Below the pieces are notes generated by a model. The model worked only from the letters and a program-made list of their open reading frames with translations, did no database searches and was not told the DNA's origin. Of a DNA stretch of 32,473 nt, positions 1 to 9,883 are shown one piece after another. Where the stretch lies: NCBI GenBank assembly GCA_015492435.1, contig WGFB01000005.1, positions 1 through 32,473 on the forward strand. Reading direction: 5' to 3'. The position numbers and the translations under genes are program-made. Numbering within the stretch: position 1 is the stretch's first letter; every line of letters starts with the position of its first letter. Source of the stretch: Gammaproteobacteria bacterium. GTDB lineage: Bacteria; Pseudomonadota; Gammaproteobacteria; SZUA-140.

Positions 1-2
1 AC

Positions 3-504
3 GAGACCAACGCGGTTTTGTGGGAGGCGGTAGCGCTCCGACTTGCGGAAAAGGCCGGTATTCCTGTCCCCGACTGGCGAATCGAGTCTGTCGTAAACAA
101 GCCGGTATTGTAGCTGCGCCGCTTCGACCGGGCACAAGGCCAGCGGATCCCGTTTCTTTCGGCCATGAGTGGGCTCGGTGCCAACGACAACGAATCACGC
201 AGTTATCTGGAATTTGTTGATGCGCTGCGCCGGTATGGTGCCAGCCTGAAACAGGACATGCATGAGTAGTGGCGGCGTATCGTCTTCAATATTCTGATTT
301 CCAACACTGATGACCACTTGCGTAATCACGCTTTCCTCTATGCTGGACCTGGCGATGAGTGTGGTGGGGTATTTTGAATTGAATGAAGGCAAGGCGCATA
401 TGATCGCCGCCGAAGTCGGGCGGGCAGTGGCAACATGGCGTGAAGAGGCTGCGCGACTGGGTCTTACGCAAGCCGAGATCGGTCGTATGGCCTCGCCCTT
501 TTGA
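3..504 (+). pseudogene. Decayed HipA-family toxin kinase, C-terminal remnant
   Basis: This is the remains of a HipA-like serine/threonine kinase, the toxin of type II HipBA systems. Frame 3 from base 3 reads ETNAVLWEAVALRLAEKAGI, then a TAG near 110, a stretch with LRRFDRAQGQRIPF, a second TAG near 268, then NILISNTDDHLRNHAFLY, which matches the conserved HipA catalytic region. After about 350 the homology moves to frame 1 (YFELNEGKAHMIAAEVGRAV, then TWREEAARLG), the usual HipA C-terminal helix, ending at the TGA at 502-504. About 60-80 residues that normally lie between these two blocks are missing. Two stops plus a frameshifting deletion make an active kinase very unlikely. The 5' part lies outside the window, so a HipB antitoxin cannot be assessed. 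Family assignment rests on recognised motifs only. Confidence 0.75.
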
Positions 505-714
505 GGCTCACTTTGGTACCTCCGGACATCCCTGAATGGATGCGGATCCATGGCAAATTCAACAGCCTGATAACCGCTTGCCGGCAGTTTCTTGCAGTCC
601 GTTGTCCCTCCTGGGCGGGCCTGGCCACTGTACTCACGTAAGCGCAGGCGAGACCGCGGCGTTGCAGTCCACGGAATCCCGCATTGGCAAGCCCGTTGTG
701 GCAACATAGTACCC

Positions 715-1599
715 ATGGGACACGAGCATCAACACGGTGTGGATGCCATGGGCGACCGCCGCCTGGGTCTGGCCATTGCCATCAACATGCTGCTGACGGT
801 GGCCCAGGTCATTGGCGGCATCGTCTCCGGCAGCCTGTCACTGATTGCCGATGCCCTGCACAACTTCAGTGATGCCAGTTCCCTGCTCATTGCCTGGGCG
901 GCGCGCAAGATAGGCCGCCAGCCACCCGACCAGTTCAAGACCTTCGGCTACAAGCGGGCCGAGGTGATCGCGGCGCTCATCAACCTCGTAACACTGGTGC
1001 TGGTGGGGATCTATCTCATCTACGAGGCCGTGTGGCGGATCTTCGAGCCCCAGGTCATCGCCGGCTGGATCGTGGTCATCGTGGCGGGCATAGCCCTGAT
1101 CATCGACGTGGCCACGGCGGTATTGACCTACACCATGTCCCGCCACAGCGTCAACATACGCGCCGCCTTCCTGCACAATGTTTCGGACGCCCTCGCCTCA
1201 CTGGGCGTCATCATCGCCGGTACTCTGATCCTGCTCTACCAATGGTACTGGGTCGATACCCTGCTGACGCTGCTGATTGCCGGCTACGTGCTCTACCAGG
1301 CCGCGACTCTGTTGCCCGGAACCATTCACATCCTGATGGAGGGAACCCCGAAGGATATCGACATCCGGACCGTCATTGGCGCCATGGAGAGTGTCGAGGG
1401 CGTGTCAAACGTGCATCACGTGCACCTCTGGCAACTGGACGAGCACCGCAACGCCCTGGAGGCCCATGTGGTCATCCGCTGCTTCGACGACACCGAATCC
1501 ATCAAGCAGGCCCTCAAGTCCACCCTGGAACAGCGCTTCGCCATTGCCCACTCGACGCTGGAGTTCGAAATCGCCCATTGCGGGGAGGGTAATGCCTGA
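715..1599 (+). CDS. Cation diffusion facilitator (CzcD/ZitB-like zinc exporter)
   Basis: A 294-residue inner-membrane divalent metal/proton antiporter of the CDF family, most like the CzcD/ZitB group that exports Zn(II), sometimes Co or Cd. It has six predicted membrane segments. The paired metal-site motifs are in TM2 (Asp46, His49-x3-Asp53 in ALHNFSD) and TM5 (His154-x3-Asp158 in LHNVSD). The YKRAE motif follows TM2, and a C-terminal cytoplasmic domain of about 90 residues contains HHVHLWQLD. A short His-rich N-terminus (GHEHQH) supports ATG 715 as the start. An upstream in-frame start at 592 would add a basic, low-complexity leader with no CDF similarity. No good ribosome-binding site is visible. 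The gene stands alone, with a decayed toxin gene upstream and ggt convergent downstream. The exact metal cannot be read from the sequence. Confidence 0.9.
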   Translation: MGHEHQHGVDAMGDRRLGLAIAINMLLTVAQVIGGIVSGSLSLIADALHNFSDASSLLIAWAARKIGRQPPDQFKTFGYKRAEVIAALINLVTLVLVGIYLIYEAVWRIFEPQVIAGWIVVIVAGIALIIDVATAVLTYTMSRHSVNIRAAFLHNVSDALASLGVIIAGTLILLYQWYWVDTLLTLLIAGYVLYQAATLLPGTIHILMEGTPKDIDIRTVIGAMESVEGVSNVHHVHLWQLDEHRNALEAHVVIRCFDDTESIKQALKSTLEQRFAIAHSTLEFEIAHCGEGNA

Positions 1600-1736
1600 G
1601 CGGAAAGGGGTCAAATCCAGAAAATATAGTATCGTGGTTATCGAATGGGGTTCGTTACTTGTACACCCTGTGAAACTATAGTCTATAGCATGATATCCGG
1701 GGAAATCAGCCAGAATGTTGCGAGACTTGCCCTTGA

Positions 1737-3413
1737 TTATGGTGAGACGGTGGCTTGGCCGGTGCCGCGCGGGTCGCTGGCGGCGCTGACATGGTTGAGT
1801 TTCAGGTCCCAGAAAATGGCCTGCATGTTGCCGTAGGGCCGCTTGCGTGCCTTGAGGTCGTGGCCCAGGGTCTTCAGAGCGGTGATCTCGTCAGGTTCGA
1901 GGGCGCCGGGTTCGTAGGTGATGATATCCGGCAGATATTGGTGATGGTATCTGCCCTTGGTGACCCAGGACTGCGGACCGTGACCGGCGGCGAGGTCCAG
2001 AATGCCCAGCAGCACCATGGTGATGATGCGGCTGCCGCCCGGGGTGCCGAGAATGGCCACGCCGCGCCCGGGGATTTCCACGAAGGTGGGGCTCATGCTG
2101 GAGAGGGGGCGCTTTCCTGGGGCAATGGCGTTGCTGACGGCGCCCACCAGGCCGTAAACATTGGGCGTGCCCGGCTTGACGGAGAAGTCATCCATTTCAT
2201 CGTTGAGCAGGACGCCGGTGCCGGGTGGCACGAAGGCGGCGCCGAAGGGGAAGTTGATGGACAGAGTGGCGGCGACGCGGTTGCCTTCGCGATCCAGGAT
2301 GGAGAAGTGAGTGGTGTCCGAGCCGGCCTCCTGCAACACGAATCCAGGCAGAGAGCCGCTGGGAGTGGCGCGGTCCAGGCGTATGGATTGGCTCAGACCG
2401 GCTCCGTAATAGGGGTGAATGAGGCGGTCGATGGGGATGTCCACGAAATCCGGGTCGCCCAGATACTCGGCGCGGTCGCGATAGGCGCGGCGCATGGCCT
2501 CGACGATGACATGTTTGCGTGTGACAGAGGTCATGGCATCCAGGTCATAGTTGGCGAGGATGTTGAGCATGGTCACCAAAGCGATGCCGCCCGAAGAGGG
2601 TGGCGCGGCGGAGATGATTTTCATGCCGTGGTATCGCCCGGTGACAGGTGCGCGCTCCACTACCCGGTACTGAGCCAGATCTTCCAGGGTCCAGATGCCC
2701 CCTGCCTCGCGCACCCCCTTCACCAGTTGTTTGGCGACCGGGCCCTGGTAGAATCCCGCCGCGCCTCTCTCGGCAATGGCCTCCAGCGTGCGCGCCAGGC
2801 CGGGTTGCCTGATGACATGGCCTGGCTGGGGCGCGTTTCCGTTCTGCAGGAAGATGGCTGCCGCCGCGGGGGACCGGCGCAGGGCCTCGAGACGGAAACG
2901 GGCCATTCTGATATAACGTTCGTCGGCGGGAAAGCCCGCTTTCGCCAGGTGGATGGCGGGCGCGAGACTGGTGGCGAGGGGCAGCCTGCCATAGGCGCGC
3001 GCCAGGTGTTCCAGGGCCGCGGCGGTACCGGGAATGCCGGCGGCGAGGGGGCCGTCCACGGACAGGCGCGGCACGACTTCGCCATGCCCATCGAGATACA
3101 TGTCGCGGGTGGCGGCGAGGGGCGCCCGCTCCCGGCCGTCGATCATGATGTCCCGCTTGTCTTTGCTACGGTGCAGCAGCCAGAAACCGCCGCCGCCCAG
3201 TCCGGAACCCGTGGGCTCCACGACCGCCAGGGCGGCGGTCACGGCGATGGCGGCGTCGAAGGCGTTGCCGCCGGCGGCCAGGATTTCCATGCCGGCTTGG
3301 GTGGCGAGAGGGTGTGCGCTGGCGATGGCGTTGGCCGGGGGTGTCTGGGCGTTGAGGGGTGCGCAGAAAAAGAGCAGGAAAAAGCCCAGTATTGCGCCGC
3401 GGCGGCAGGGCAT
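1737..3413 (-). CDS. ggt: Gamma-glutamyltransferase precursor
   Basis: A periplasmic N-terminal nucleophile hydrolase that cleaves gamma-glutamyl bonds such as that of glutathione and transfers the glutamyl group to water or amino acids. The 558-residue precursor has a signal peptide at about 1-22 (hydrophobic GFFLLFFCAPL, then NAQ). The autoprocessing site and nucleophile is Thr367 in SDTTHFSI, giving large and small subunits. Substrate-binding motifs are present: Arg94 in IDGRERAP, PLSSMSPT at about 436-443, and the oxyanion Gly pair in GTPGGSRI at about 457-463. Length and motif order fit the GGT family. Its ATG directly follows the ferredoxin stop codon with no intervening base, so the two are probably co-transcribed and translationally coupled. 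It converges with the CDF gene. No strong terminator is visible in the 137-bp gap. Confidence 0.95.
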   Translation of the reverse strand: MPCRRGAILGFFLLFFCAPLNAQTPPANAIASAHPLATQAGMEILAAGGNAFDAAIAVTAALAVVEPTGSGLGGGGFWLLHRSKDKRDIMIDGRERAPLAATRDMYLDGHGEVVPRLSVDGPLAAGIPGTAAALEHLARAYGRLPLATSLAPAIHLAKAGFPADERYIRMARFRLEALRRSPAAAAIFLQNGNAPQPGHVIRQPGLARTLEAIAERGAAGFYQGPVAKQLVKGVREAGGIWTLEDLAQYRVVERAPVTGRYHGMKIISAAPPSSGGIALVTMLNILANYDLDAMTSVTRKHVIVEAMRRAYRDRAEYLGDPDFVDIPIDRLIHPYYGAGLSQSIRLDRATPSGSLPGFVLQEAGSDTTHFSILDREGNRVAATLSINFPFGAAFVPPGTGVLLNDEMDDFSVKPGTPNVYGLVGAVSNAIAPGKRPLSSMSPTFVEIPGRGVAILGTPGGSRIITMVLLGILDLAAGHGPQSWVTKGRYHHQYLPDIITYEPGALEPDEITALKTLGHDLKARKRPYGNMQAIFWDLKLNHVSAASDPRGTGQATVSP

Positions 3414-3710
<297 letters not shown>

Positions 3711-3857
3711 CTATATGAATAAATGATTCCGCTGCAAGCGGGTGTAAATTCCGGGGCTGGAATTCACATTGAATCTGGTCCGCGGGACCCGCCGCGTCCG
3801 GCAGCCGGGTCGATATTGCCTGAACCCACGAATTCAGGTGTTATCTTGTTGGCCAGG

Positions 3858-3872
3858 GTGAAATGATTTCAC
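3858..3872. repeat. 7-1-7 palindrome downstream of coaD
   Basis: GTGAAAT-G-ATTTCAC is a perfect inverted repeat with seven-base arms around a single central base. It lies 6 bp beyond the coaD stop and about 190 bp upstream of the ferredoxin start on the same strand. It could be an operator for the ferredoxin-ggt unit or part of a transcript end. Only the central bases match the 7-1-7 Fur consensus, so no regulator is assigned. Confidence 0.35.
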
Positions 3873-3878
3873 ATCCCC

Positions 3879-4978
<1,100 letters not shown>

Positions 4979-4992
4979 TTCTCACCGGATGG

Positions 4993-6345
4993 CTATCCGC
5001 CGCCAGAGGCCTGGGCCGGCGCGCCACCCACGGTGACGGTGACCATCCTGTCGGGATGAATCCGCTTCTGGAAGGCTGTACGGATCTGCTCCACGGTGAC
5101 GGCCTCCACCTTGCTGTTGAAGGTATCCAGGTAATCCAGCGGCAGGTCATAGAATCCGATCACGGCGAGGATATTGGCGATCTTGCCGTTGCTGGAGATG
5201 CGCAAGGGGAAACCACCCGTGATGTTCTGTTTGGAGGCCTTGAGTTCGCTGGCAGAGGGCCCCTTGGCGATGAAGTCCTTCAGCGTGCCGCGCAGCACCG
5301 TCAGAGCCTCGTCTTTCTGGTCGTTGCGGGTTTGCAGGCCCAGGGTATAGGGGCCTGCCTGGCGCATGGGCGAGAAATAACTGTAGGCGCTGTAGGCCAG
5401 GCCACGCTTCTCGCGCACTTCCTCGCTGATGCGCGAGACCAGGCCGCTGCCACCCAGCACGTGATTGCCCACATAGAGGGGGAAGTAATCGGGATCACCG
5501 CGGCGCATGCCGGGTTGCCCCATGAGGACATGGGTTTGCGAGGAGGGAAAGTCGATATGGACTTCCCGGTTCTCCTTCAGGGCCGCCACCGCCGGCAGTG
5601 GCGGCGCGGCTTCCCCTTCGGGCAGCACGGCGGAGAGCCTCGCCACGACGCGTTCCGCAGCCGCGCGGTCCAGGGCGCCGACGACGGCGACGACGGCGTT
5701 GCGCGCCACATAATATTGCCGGTAATGGCCGGCGAGATCATCGCGCGTGAGTGCCTTTACGCTTTCCTCGGTGCCCAGGGGCTGGACGGCGTAGGGGTGT
5801 TCACCATACAGCGCCGAGAAAAAGGCCTTACTGGCGATCTTGGCGGGAGACTGGCTTTGCCCGCGCAGGGCGACGAGCACGCGCTTGCGTTCACGTTCGA
5901 TGCTGTCGGCCGGGAAAGTGGGCTCGCCCAGGACCAGGGCCATGATGTCCAGGGCCGGTTGCAGCAGGTTTTCATCGCTGAGGCTGCGCAGGCTGACCAC
6001 GGCCATATCGCGGTGGGAACTGGTGCTGAGCTGGGCGCCCACGTCTTCCAGGCGCGCGGCGATGGCATCGGCGTCGAGATCGCCGGCGCCCTGATCCAGC
6101 AGCGCACTGGTCAGCAGCGCCACGCCCTTGTTGCCGCCGTCGCGGGCGCTGCCGCCATCGAAGATGAACTGAATGTCCACCATGGGCAGCTCCGGGGCAT
6201 GGACATAATAGACCCGGGCGCCGTTGTCCGTGGTCCAGTGTTCGATTCTGGGGGATGCCTGGACGAGGGTAAAGGCGGCCAGGGCCAGGACGCAGGCAGT
6301 GAGCCGCGCGAGCAGGGCTAAGCGGGAATTCTTCTTGTCTGGCAT
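4993..6345 (-). CDS. M16 family peptidase-like protein, non-catalytic subunit
   Basis: A 450-residue exported protein of the pitrilysin/M16 family, with a signal peptide at about 1-30 (LTACVLALAAFTLVQASP). The region that normally carries the zinc ligands HxxEH reads GVALLTSALLDQG, so no metal site exists. The C-terminal half keeps the Arg/Tyr-type motif EKRGLAYSAYSYF seen in the partner subunits of two-chain M16 proteases. It lies directly downstream of an M16 gene with an intact HxxEH site, so the two probably form a periplasmic heterodimer like other bacterial M16 pairs. The substrate is unknown. The 200 bp between the pair holds a MITE-like element, so coupling of the two genes may be altered. 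Confidence 0.9.
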   Translation of the reverse strand: MPDKKNSRLALLARLTACVLALAAFTLVQASPRIEHWTTDNGARVYYVHAPELPMVDIQFIFDGGSARDGGNKGVALLTSALLDQGAGDLDADAIAARLEDVGAQLSTSSHRDMAVVSLRSLSDENLLQPALDIMALVLGEPTFPADSIERERKRVLVALRGQSQSPAKIASKAFFSALYGEHPYAVQPLGTEESVKALTRDDLAGHYRQYYVARNAVVAVVGALDRAAAERVVARLSAVLPEGEAAPPLPAVAALKENREVHIDFPSSQTHVLMGQPGMRRGDPDYFPLYVGNHVLGGSGLVSRISEEVREKRGLAYSAYSYFSPMRQAGPYTLGLQTRNDQKDEALTVLRGTLKDFIAKGPSASELKASKQNITGGFPLRISSNGKIANILAVIGFYDLPLDYLDTFNSKVEAVTVEQIRTAFQKRIHPDRMVTVTVGGAPAQASGGG

Positions 6346-6382
6346 GTTGGTTTTTTCTCCATTGCTGCGAGGGGCGCTTTCC

Positions 6383-6549
6383 TTAAGGAACCTCCGATTA
6401 ATTCATGAACCGGCGTCTGGCGGCTGAAATGTCCCGGCTCTGTGTTGAAAATCTTGGCAATAGCATGCGATTGCCTGCGCTTTTCGCCTTGATCCGGAAC
6501 ATTTCATCTCGCCATCCATCCGGTCCAGAATTAATCAGAGGTTCCTTAA
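6383..6549. mobile_element. MITE-like 167-bp element, copy 1
   Basis: A short non-autonomous element bounded by inverted repeats of 22 bp, TTAAGGAACCTCCGATTAAT(TC) at the left and its near-complement, ending GAGGTTCCTTAA, at the right. A second copy at 20421-20587 has the same length and differs at four positions (about 98% identity). No transposase is encoded. Both ends carry the self-complementary TTAA, which may be a target duplication or part of the terminal repeat. The right end overlaps the end of the catalytic M16 gene and supplies its TAA stop codon. It separates two genes that are probably co-transcribed. The parent insertion sequence is not identifiable from the window. Confidence 0.85.
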
Positions 6550-7925
6550 TGTCCATGACTGCCTCCCATCGGCATGGCCGGGCGGCGCGCCTGGCCGTCC
6601 ATGGGTAGTGGCACCAGTTCGGCTATGGTGAGACGGTCCTCGACGAGGTATTTGCGGGCCACCGCCCGCACCTGCTCGGCGGTGACGGCGCGGATACGGT
6701 CCACGTATTCGTCCAGCAGGCGCCAGTCCAAGCCCACGGTTTCCAGAACCCCGATCTGCATGGCCTGATAGAACACGGAGTCGAGCTGATAGACATTGCT
6801 GGCCACCACTTGCGCCTTGATGCGGTCCAGTTCCTCCTCGCTGACCGGCTCCTCGCGCAGGCGCAGGATCTGTTGCCGCAGCGCGTCCTCCAGATCCGCG
6901 GCCGTATGGCCTTGCGCCGGGGTGCCATCAAGAACAAAGAGGGTATCGAGGCGCGCCGTCATGTCATAGCCGGCGCCCGCGCTGGCGGCCACCTGGCTGC
7001 CGCGGATCAGTTCGCGGGAGATTCTGGCGCTGGCGCCGCCATCCAGGACGCCGGCCAGCACATCCAGGGCATAGGACTCCCAGTCTTCCTGGCTGGTCTT
7101 GAGCGAGGGCACCTTGTAGCCCATGACCAGATAGGGGAGCTGCGCGGGCGCCTTGACCGTCACCCGGCGCAGGCCCTTCTGTTCCGCTTCCAGGCGGGGC
7201 TTGGGTGGCGTCAGCTTGCTGGGCTTGAGGCGTCCAAAATGTTTCTTGGCCAGGCGGAGGACCTTGCCGGGTTCCACGTCGCCCACCACCACCACCGTGG
7301 CATTGTTGGGGGCGTACCATTGACGGTACCAGTCCTTGAGATCTTCGATGTTGAGATTCTCCAGGTCGTTCATCCACCCGATGACCGGGTTGTGATAGGG
7401 GCTGTTGACAAAGGCCGTGGCATTGAACTGCTCGTAGGTGAGGGCCTGGGGGTTGTCCTCGGTGCGCAGGCGCCGTTCTTCCATGACCACCTGTACTTCC
7501 TTGAGAAATTCATCCTCGGGCAGGGTGAGATTGCGCATGCGGTCGGCCTCCAGCCTGAAACTCACTTCCAGGCGGCTCTGTTCCAGTTGCTGGAAGTAGG
7601 CCGTATAGTCATTGCCGGTGAAGGCGTTTTCGCGCCCCCCGTTGGCGCTGATAATGCGCGAGAACTCGCCGCTGGGGTATTTCCGGGTGCCCTTGAACAT
7701 CATGTGTTCAAGGACATGGGATATGCCGGTGATGCCGCTGTACTCGTAGCTGCTGCCGATCTTGTACCATACCTGGGATACCACCACCGGGGCGCGGTGG
7801 TCTTCCTTGACGATCAGCTTCAGGCCGTTCTTGAGCCTGTATTCATGAGTGGCGGCCGCCTGTTCCGCGGCAAACAGAGTAAAAGGGAAGAATAACAGTA
7901 ATATAGACAAAATCCATCGGCGCAT
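6546..7925 (-). CDS. M16 family zinc metallopeptidase, catalytic subunit
   Basis: A 459-residue periplasmic or membrane-associated metallopeptidase of the pitrilysin family. It has a signal peptide at about 1-20 (WILSILLLFFPFTLFAAE), and the inverted zinc motif H70-V-L-E73-H74 lies within GISHVLEHMMFKGT. The third ligand glutamate is in the VQVVMEERR block at about 149-150, the expected spacing of about 76 residues. It is the first gene of a minus-strand group with the non-catalytic M16 partner, rsmD and coaD. Its last codons read SHGH and the stop TAA comes from the terminal repeat of the adjacent mobile element, so the native C-terminus may have been different. It is divergent from ftsY, as often seen in gammaproteobacteria. 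Confidence 0.93.
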   Translation of the reverse strand: MRRWILSILLLFFPFTLFAAEQAAATHEYRLKNGLKLIVKEDHRAPVVVSQVWYKIGSSYEYSGITGISHVLEHMMFKGTRKYPSGEFSRIISANGGRENAFTGNDYTAYFQQLEQSRLEVSFRLEADRMRNLTLPEDEFLKEVQVVMEERRLRTEDNPQALTYEQFNATAFVNSPYHNPVIGWMNDLENLNIEDLKDWYRQWYAPNNATVVVVGDVEPGKVLRLAKKHFGRLKPSKLTPPKPRLEAEQKGLRRVTVKAPAQLPYLVMGYKVPSLKTSQEDWESYALDVLAGVLDGGASARISRELIRGSQVAASAGAGYDMTARLDTLFVLDGTPAQGHTAADLEDALRQQILRLREEPVSEEELDRIKAQVVASNVYQLDSVFYQAMQIGVLETVGLDWRLLDEYVDRIRAVTAEQVRAVARKYLVEDRLTIAELVPLPMDGQARRPAMPMGGSHGH

Positions 7926-7971
7926 TGCGGGAAATATCCTTATGTTGATTTTTGTTTCCTGTGCCAGACCG

Positions 7972-7977
7972 TATAAT
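7972..7977 (+). promoter_or_regulatory. Candidate -10 box upstream of ftsY
   Basis: A consensus TATAAT lies 108 bp before the ftsY start in the 160-bp divergent gap with the M16 gene. No convincing -35 is at 16-18 bp; the nearest TTG motifs give spacers of 14 or 21 bp. It is therefore only a candidate. Confidence 0.35.
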
Positions 7978-8085
7978 GGCGTCTGCCCCGTGGGCTACAA
8001 CTAAGACAACGCAGACGGTAGATAGTTTGCCTGTCCCGGATGCATCACACTTTACTGTATTGAATGGATTGATCTCAAATAAATT

Positions 8086-9054
8086 ATGTTCGGATTCGGC
8101 AAGAAAAAAGACCGTGGAGAAGCTCCGGAAAAGGATGGCGGCGCCTCGTTTTTCGGCCGCCTGAAGAACGGCCTGGCCCGCACCCGGGAGGGGCTGTTCG
8201 GCGGGTTGGGCGATCTGCTGCGCGGCGGCAAGGGCATCGACGACGAGGTGCTGGAGGAAATCGAGATGCATCTCCTGTCCGCGGATGTCGGCGTGGAGGC
8301 AACCCGTGGCATCATCGAGGATCTCACGGCGCGCTTGTCGCGGCATGAACTGAACGATAAAGAAGCCCTGTTCGCCGCCCTGCGCGAGGATATGCAGAAG
8401 ATTCTCGCGCCCTGCAGCCAGCCTCTGGAGATTTCCGGGCATCGGCCATTCGTGATTCTCATGGTGGGGGTCAATGGGGTAGGAAAGACCACCACCATCG
8501 GCAAGCTGGCGCGCCGTTTTCAGCAGGAGGGGCGCAGCGTCATGCTGGCGGCCGGGGATACATTCCGTGCCGCGGCGGTGGAACAACTGGTCGCCTGGGG
8601 CGAGCGCAACGAAGTGCCGGTTATCGCCCAGCCGCGCGCCTCGGATCCGGCCTCGGTCGTTTTCGATGCCTTGCAGTCCGCCAAGGCGCGCAAGGTGGAT
8701 GTGTTGATCGCCGACACCGCTGGCCGTCTGCACACCCAGTCCAACCTCATGGAGGAACTCAAGAAGGTCAAGCGCGTCATGTCCAGGATCGATGATACGG
8801 CGCCCCACGAGATCATGCTGGTGGTGGACGCCGGCACCGGCCAGAACGCCCTCGCCCAGGCGCTCCAGTTCGACGAGGCCGTGGGTCTCACCGGCATCAC
8901 CCTCACCAAGCTCGACGGCACCGCCAAGGGCGGCGTCATCTTCGCCATCGCCAGAAAGACCGGCATCCCCATCCGCTACATCGGCGTCGGCGAACAGGCC
9001 GAAGACCTGCGCGTCTTCGATGCCGAGGAATTCGTGCAGGCTTTATTTGATTAA
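8086..9054 (+). CDS. ftsY: Signal recognition particle receptor GTPase
   Basis: The SRP receptor, which docks SRP-bound ribosomes at the inner membrane for co-translational insertion by SecYEG. The 322-residue protein has a short basic N-terminus (MFGFGKKKDRGEAPEKDGG), an N domain of about 100 residues, and the NG GTPase motifs GVNGVGKTTTIGKLA (G1), DTFRAAAVEQL, DTAGRLH (G3) and TKLDGTAKGG (G4). Unlike E. coli FtsY (497 residues) it lacks the long acidic A domain, as in many other bacteria. The following gene pair is ftsEX and then rpoH, the conserved enterobacterial order. A heptamer-repeat hairpin begins 5 bp after its stop codon and separates it from ftsE. Confidence 0.97.
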   Translation: MFGFGKKKDRGEAPEKDGGASFFGRLKNGLARTREGLFGGLGDLLRGGKGIDDEVLEEIEMHLLSADVGVEATRGIIEDLTARLSRHELNDKEALFAALREDMQKILAPCSQPLEISGHRPFVILMVGVNGVGKTTTIGKLARRFQQEGRSVMLAAGDTFRAAAVEQLVAWGERNEVPVIAQPRASDPASVVFDALQSAKARKVDVLIADTAGRLHTQSNLMEELKKVKRVMSRIDDTAPHEIMLVVDAGTGQNALAQALQFDEAVGLTGITLTKLDGTAKGGVIFAIARKTGIPIRYIGVGEQAEDLRVFDAEEFVQALFD

Positions 9055-9058
9055 TATC

Positions 9059-9198
9059 AGAGAAAAGAGTAAAGAGAAAAGATAAAAGTTAGAAGCGTTT
9101 CAGTATGGAGCTATCGCAGCCGACCCATCACGATCTGAGCTTTTTCTTTCCCCTTTGCTCTTTTATCTTTACTCTTTTCTCTTTTTTATCTTTACTCT
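9059..9198. repeat. Heptamer-repeat inverted repeat between ftsY and ftsE
   Basis: The left arm, 9061-9088, is four tandem 7-mers: AGAAAAG, AGTAAAG, AGAAAAG, ATAAAAG. The right arm, 9158-9198, is the complement of similar units with one fewer AGAAAAG and extra units (CTTTTATCTTTACTCTTTTC and onward). The arms are separated by about 70 bp and can form a long stem. The right arm ends 7 bp before the ftsE ATG, leaving no normal purine-rich ribosome-binding site. Confidence 0.75.
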
Positions 9199-9205
9199 GC
9201 CTTTA

Positions 9206-9883
9206 ATGATTCACTTCGACAACGTAGGAAAACGCTATGCCGGGGGGCGGGAGGCCCTGGCGGGGGTGAGTTTTCACCTGGAAGAGGGCGAGATGGCTTT
9301 TCTCACCGGGCATTCAGGGGCGGGCAAGAGCACCCTGCTCAAGCTGGTGGCCATGCTGGAGCGCGCCAGTTACGGGCAGGTGTTTTTCAATGGCCAGAAC
9401 ATCACCCGGATCGGAAAACGGCGTATTCCTTATCTGCGGCGCGAGATCGGCATCATCTTCCAGAACTACAAGCTGCTCAACGATCGAACGGTATTCGACA
9501 ACGTGGCCCTGCCATTGGTGATTGCCGGGGTGCCCTACCAGGAGATCCGCCGCCGTGTAAGGGCGGCGTTGGACAAGGTGGGGCTGCTGGACAAGGAGAA
9601 ACGGTTTCCCGTCATGCTCTCGGGCGGGGAGCAGCAGCGCGTGGGGGTGGCGCGCGCCGTGGTCAACAAACCGCCTCTGCTGTTGGCCGATGAGCCCACG
9701 GGCAATCTGGACCCGGCCTTGTCGGCCGAGATGATGCGGCTTTTCGAGCAGTTCAACCAAGTGGGGGTGACCGTGCTCATCGCCAGTCATGACCTGGACT
9801 TGATCTCGCGCATGAATCACCGTGTTTTCACCCTGGAGCAGGGGCGCATGATCGCTGACGGGCGGCCAGTGAGGGCCCGATGA
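9206..9883 (+). CDS. ftsE: Cell division ATP-binding protein FtsE
   Basis: The 225-residue ABC ATPase partner of FtsX. The FtsEX complex at the division septum couples ATP hydrolysis to activation of periplasmic amidases through EnvC-like factors. Motifs: Walker A GHSGAGKS at 35-42, Q-loop FQNYKLL, signature [14 protein letters not shown], Walker [13 protein letters not shown], and the switch His in IASHDLD. ATG 9206 gives the family-typical [11 protein letters not shown] start. An in-frame alternative at 9155 would add 17 hydrophobic residues encoded by the upstream repeat and is rejected. No clear Shine-Dalgarno is present because the repeat array runs almost to the start. It overlaps ftsX by ATGA. 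Confidence 0.96.
   Translation: MIHFDNVGKRYAGGREALAGVSFHLEEGEMAFLTGHSGAGKSTLLKLVAMLERASYGQVFFNGQNITRIGKRRIPYLRREIGIIFQNYKLLNDRTVFDNVALPLVIAGVPYQEIRRRVRAALDKVGLLDKEKRFPVMLSGGEQQRVGVARAVVNKPPLLLADEPTGNLDPALSAEMMRLFEQFNQVGVTVLIASHDLDLISRMNHRVFTLEQGRMIADGRPVRAR

Noticed and set aside
684..712. Promoter TTGGCA-N17-TAGTAC before the CDF gene
   Set aside because: The -10 matches only three of six bases and would start transcription inside the coding region.
3858..3872. Fur box
   Set aside because: The 7-1-7 layout fits, but only the inner bases match the Fur consensus.
6405..6608. Open frame of 67 codons within MITE copy 1
   Set aside because: It is preserved only because the copies are nearly identical. 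It lacks any recognised domain and runs out of the element into the M16 gene.
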